Part shown: piece after piece, positions 4,170-6,621 of the stretch
How positions within the stretch are numbered: the first letter of the stretch is position 1
Layout of the letters: each line of letters opens with the position of its first letter
Assembly: GCA_902494605.1 (NCBI GenBank)
Contig: CABUUG010000107.1
Span: 1 to 6,621, forward strand
Direction of reading: 5' to 3'
Origin: an uncultured Collinsella sp.
Lineage (GTDB): Bacteria > Actinomycetota > Coriobacteriia > Coriobacteriales > Coriobacteriaceae
Length of the DNA: 6,621 bases
Program-made: the position numbers and the translations under genes
The notes under the pieces: model-generated
Seen by the model: only the letters and a program-made list of their open reading frames with translations
Database searches by the model: none
Told to the model about the DNA's origin: nothing

Positions 4170-6621
4170 ATGGATCTTTCGACTTTGATGCCGCAACAGC
4201 TGCAAGTCGTCAAAACGCTCGACCGCCCGCTGTTTGTCTCGGCGGGTGCCGGCTCGGGCAAGACCTTTACCCTCACGCGCCGCATCGTCTACGCGCTCTC
4301 GCCCGAATCCGGTCCGTTTGTCGAGCATCTGGACCAGGTGCTCGCCATTACCTTTACCAAAGACGCCGCGGCCGAGATTCGCGACCGTGTGCGCCGTGCG
4401 CTTATCGAAGAGGGCATGGACGAGGAAGCACTGACCGTCGACGACGCGTGGATCTCGACCATTCACGGCATGTGCTCGCGTATCCTGCGCGCGCACGCGC
4501 TGGAGCTGGGCATCGATCCCGAGTTCACGGTGCTCACCGATACCGACGAGCTTATGGATCAGGCTGTTGAGCATGTGCTGGGGCGCGCGACGGCGCCCGA
4601 TGCCGCGCCCGAGCTCGCGGCTTCGCTTAAGGCCCTCTACGCTTGGTATCCCATGGCGGGCGAGGGCGGGCCGTTTGGCGCCGGTACCACCATCAAAGGC
4701 CTGGTGCGCGACCTGCTGGAGCTATCGAGCCAGCTGCCGGGCGGTATGGACGATGTGTGCGTGGCGCGCGGCCAGGCCGACACCTCGGCGCTTGCCGATG
4801 CTTATCGTGCGGCGCTGGGCACAAGCAAGGCCACGACCGAGAAAGCGCAGGTAGCACTCGACGCCATCGACGCGTTTGAGGCGAGCGGCAAAACCATGGA
4901 GGATGCGGCGCGACTCATGATGTCGTGCGGCATGCCGCGCGCGAGCAAGGCGTTTCCTAAGGAGCAGGTGGAGCTACTCAAGGCCGAGGCAGCCGATGCG
5001 TTTATCAATATCGTGCTTGCCTGCGGCGGCCCGGCGCTCGATGCACTGGCGGGGCTTGCCCGTGCCGTAGAGGCGGAGTACCGTGCGCTCAAGGCCGACC
5101 AGTCCGCGCTCGACAATAACGATCTGTTGCGCATGGCGTACGAGGCGCTGCGCGATTATCCCGCCATCCGAGCCGCCTACGAGGGCCGCTTTAAGATGGT
5201 CATGATCGATGAGTTTCAGGATACCGACCAGATGCAGGTCGATTTGATTCGCTATCTGACGGGCGCGGGGGAGCGCGCGCTGTGCACCGTAGGCGATGCG
5301 CAGCAGTCGATCTACCGCTTCCGAGGCGCCGAGGTTGAGGTGTTTCGCCGCCAGGAGCGCAAGGTGGGCTCCTCTGCTGCGCCCGAGACGGCTGTCGCAT
5401 CCGATGCCCCCGCCGGCGAGCTCGTCAAGCTTGTCCGCAACTTCCGCAGCCACGACGAGGTGCTGCGCTACGTGGCGCGCGTCTTTGACGGCGACACCGG
5501 TGGTTTGATGCAGGGGTTCTTGGATCTTGAACCGAGCGACAAACGCAAGGACAAGCTCAAGGCAAAGGCTTCGCGCCGCCAGGCGCTGTTCGTTGCCGGT
5601 GGTAGCACGCAGGAGCGAACGCAGGCGAAAGCTCGTGCGATTGCGGAGCGGTTCCAAGCGCTCGTCAAAGCGGGGCAGCCCCAGGGCGATATGGTGTTGC
5701 TGCTGGGTCGCATGACCAATGCCGACGTCTACGCACAGGCCTTCCGCGATCAGGGGCTCGACTGCGTCATCGCGGGCGGCTCGGTCTTTGCCCAGGCAGC
5801 CGAAGTACAGACGGTGCGCGCCCTGGTGTGCGCGCTTGCCAATCCGGCCGATACGGCGCAGGGTCTTATGCCGCTGCTGGCCTCGCCGATGTTTGCACTT
5901 GGCGCCCAGGAGTTCTTGGCGCTGGCGACCAAGCTCGACGAGCAGACGGGCGAGACGTCGCGCCGCAACATCGATGCGGGCATCATGAGCGATTCCGATG
6001 TGCCGGGTTTGCAGGGATTGCCGCTCGTAACGCGCGCCCGCGAGGTGCTGCGCTACGCGCTTCGTCGCGTGGGACGCGATTCGTTCGCCGCCATCGCGCG
6101 CGACGCGGTCAATGCCTCCGGCTGGTTCGTGCGCTTGGCGCAGCGCGGCCCCGAGGGCAAGGCCATTGCCGCCAACGTGCTCAAGGCGCTCGATGCCGTG
6201 GCCGAGGCAGAGGCTGAGCTCGGCAATTCTCCGCGCTCCATCGCGCTCGCCTTCGACCGCTTCTTGGCGGGCAAGGAAGCCCCGGGTGCCCTCAACGAGG
6301 AGGGCGACGGCGCGGTACGCATCATGACCGTGCATGCGTCCAAGGGTCTGGAATATCCGGTCGTAGCGGTTGCCGAGTGTTTTGGCGTGCGCAAATCGTC
6401 CGGTGCGGCACAGATGGGTCGCGTCGAGGGCGGAGCGCAGGTCGTGGCACTGCCGGCACGCTTCGACGGCGTTAAGCTTGCCGACGGTACCTTTGTGAAA
6501 GGCGACGACGTCAAAAAGCAGTTTGAGCATGCGTTTAAGGGCAAGGGCACGTCGCTGTGGCTGCCGCCGGAGCTCATGGAGGACGTCTGTGCGACGGGTT
6601 CTCCCGCCGAGGCATTTGCTC
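4170..6621 (+). CDS. addA: AddA/RexA-like UvrD-family helicase-nuclease subunit (3' end beyond window)
   Basis: The frame is open from ATG 4170 to the window end, giving 817 residues; family members are usually about 1150-1250 long. Superfamily 1A helicase motifs appear in order: Q-motif-like MPQQLQVV (7-14); Walker A AGAGSGKT (25-32, K31); motif Ia TFTKDAAAE (61-69); TIHG (97-100); Walker B IDEFQDTD (346-353, D347/E348); motif III GDAQQSIYRFRGA (375-387); motif IV NFRS (424-427); motif V VHASKGLE (721-728). The DEFQDTD box and the TIHGMC and GDAQQSIYRFRGA segments are typical of AddA/RecB rather than plain UvrD/PcrA. All ATPase residues seen are intact, so it should be the 3'-5' motor of the complex. 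Motif VI and the expected C-terminal RecB-type nuclease lie beyond the edge, so a nuclease-less variant cannot be excluded. An Ala/Pro/Ser-rich stretch (about residues 396-414) between motifs III and IV looks like a small insertion. The gene is co-transcribed with addB, one codon apart and in the same frame. Confidence 0.92.
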   Translation, partial: MDLSTLMPQQLQVVKTLDRPLFVSAGAGSGKTFTLTRRIVYALSPESGPFVEHLDQVLAITFTKDAAAEIRDRVRRALIEEGMDEEALTVDDAWISTIHGMCSRILRAHALELGIDPEFTVLTDTDELMDQAVEHVLGRATAPDAAPELAASLKALYAWYPMAGEGGPFGAGTTIKGLVRDLLELSSQLPGGMDDVCVARGQADTSALADAYRAALGTSKATTEKAQVALDAIDAFEASGKTMEDAARLMMSCGMPRASKAFPKEQVELLKAEAADAFINIVLACGGPALDALAGLARAVEAEYRALKADQSALDNNDLLRMAYEALRDYPAIRAAYEGRFKMVMIDEFQDTDQMQVDLIRYLTGAGERALCTVGDAQQSIYRFRGAEVEVFRRQERKVGSSAAPETAVASDAPAGELVKLVRNFRSHDEVLRYVARVFDGDTGGLMQGFLDLEPSDKRKDKLKAKASRRQALFVAGGSTQERTQAKARAIAERFQALVKAGQPQGDMVLLLGRMTNADVYAQAFRDQGLDCVIAGGSVFAQAAEVQTVRALVCALANPADTAQGLMPLLASPMFALGAQEFLALATKLDEQTGETSRRNIDAGIMSDSDVPGLQGLPLVTRAREVLRYALRRVGRDSFAAIARDAVNASGWFVRLAQRGPEGKAIAANVLKALDAVAEAEAELGNSPRSIALAFDRFLAGKEAPGALNEEGDGAVRIMTVHASKGLEYPVVAVAECFGVRKSSGAAQMGRVEGGAQVVALPARFDGVKLADGTFVKGDDVKKQFEHAFKGKGTSLWLPPELMEDVCATGSPAEAFA

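Noticed and set aside
2088..4574. 828-codon open frame on the minus strand, with others of 373 codons (891-2012) and 518 codons (4974-6530)
   Set aside because: All three are in exact codon register with addB/addA on the other strand. Minus-strand stops there need TTA, CTA or TCA sense codons, which these GC-rich genes avoid. The addB TAG itself reads CTA (Leu) in reverse. The translations show no family motifs, and the plus strand carries clear catalytic motifs.
1..6621. New defence or mobile system
   Set aside because: No transposase, integrase, reverse transcriptase, CRISPR repeat, toxin-antitoxin pair or restriction gene is seen. The nuclease-helicase pair has the motif set and gene order of AddBA, a known repair complex.

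Overview
The window looks like chromosome from a GC-rich Gram-positive bacterium, most likely an actinobacterial gut lineage of the Coriobacteriia (Collinsella-like). This rests on the Ala/Gly/Asp-rich proteins with G/C-ending codons, strong AGGAGG-type ribosome binding sites, a YerC/YecD-type TrpR-like regulator, and an addB-addA gene order. The taxonomic call is inference, since no rRNA or marker protein is present.

Layout. Positions 1-134 (minus strand) hold the start of a small membrane protein of the phage-holin-4-2 type, cut by the window edge. A divergent spacer (135-456) follows, with a candidate promoter. Positions 457-756 encode a 99-residue TrpR/YerC-like DNA-binding protein that ends at a good intrinsic terminator (785-809). 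The terminator's T-run merges into a long, nearly perfect palindrome (arms 807-842 and 860-895). Next come an imperfect 19-bp tandem duplication (892-929) and a short leader before addB. Positions 978-4166 encode an AddB/RexB-like protein with an intact C-terminal RecB-type nuclease domain. From 4170 to beyond the window end lies an AddA/RexA-like UvrD-family helicase, of which 817 residues are visible.

How the genes work together. AddA and AddB form the helicase-nuclease that resects double-strand DNA ends for RecA-dependent repair, doing the job RecBCD does in enterobacteria. Here they are tightly coupled: addB ends in TAG, one codon follows, and addA starts in the same frame with its ribosome binding site inside the addB 3' end. 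The two upstream genes have no evident functional link to repair.

The window is mostly ordinary core genome. I see no undescribed defence or mobile system. The unusual points are departures of AddB from the textbook form (no N-terminal P-loop, an incomplete iron-sulphur cysteine set, an 18-bp coding minisatellite) and the large palindrome between the regulator and addB.
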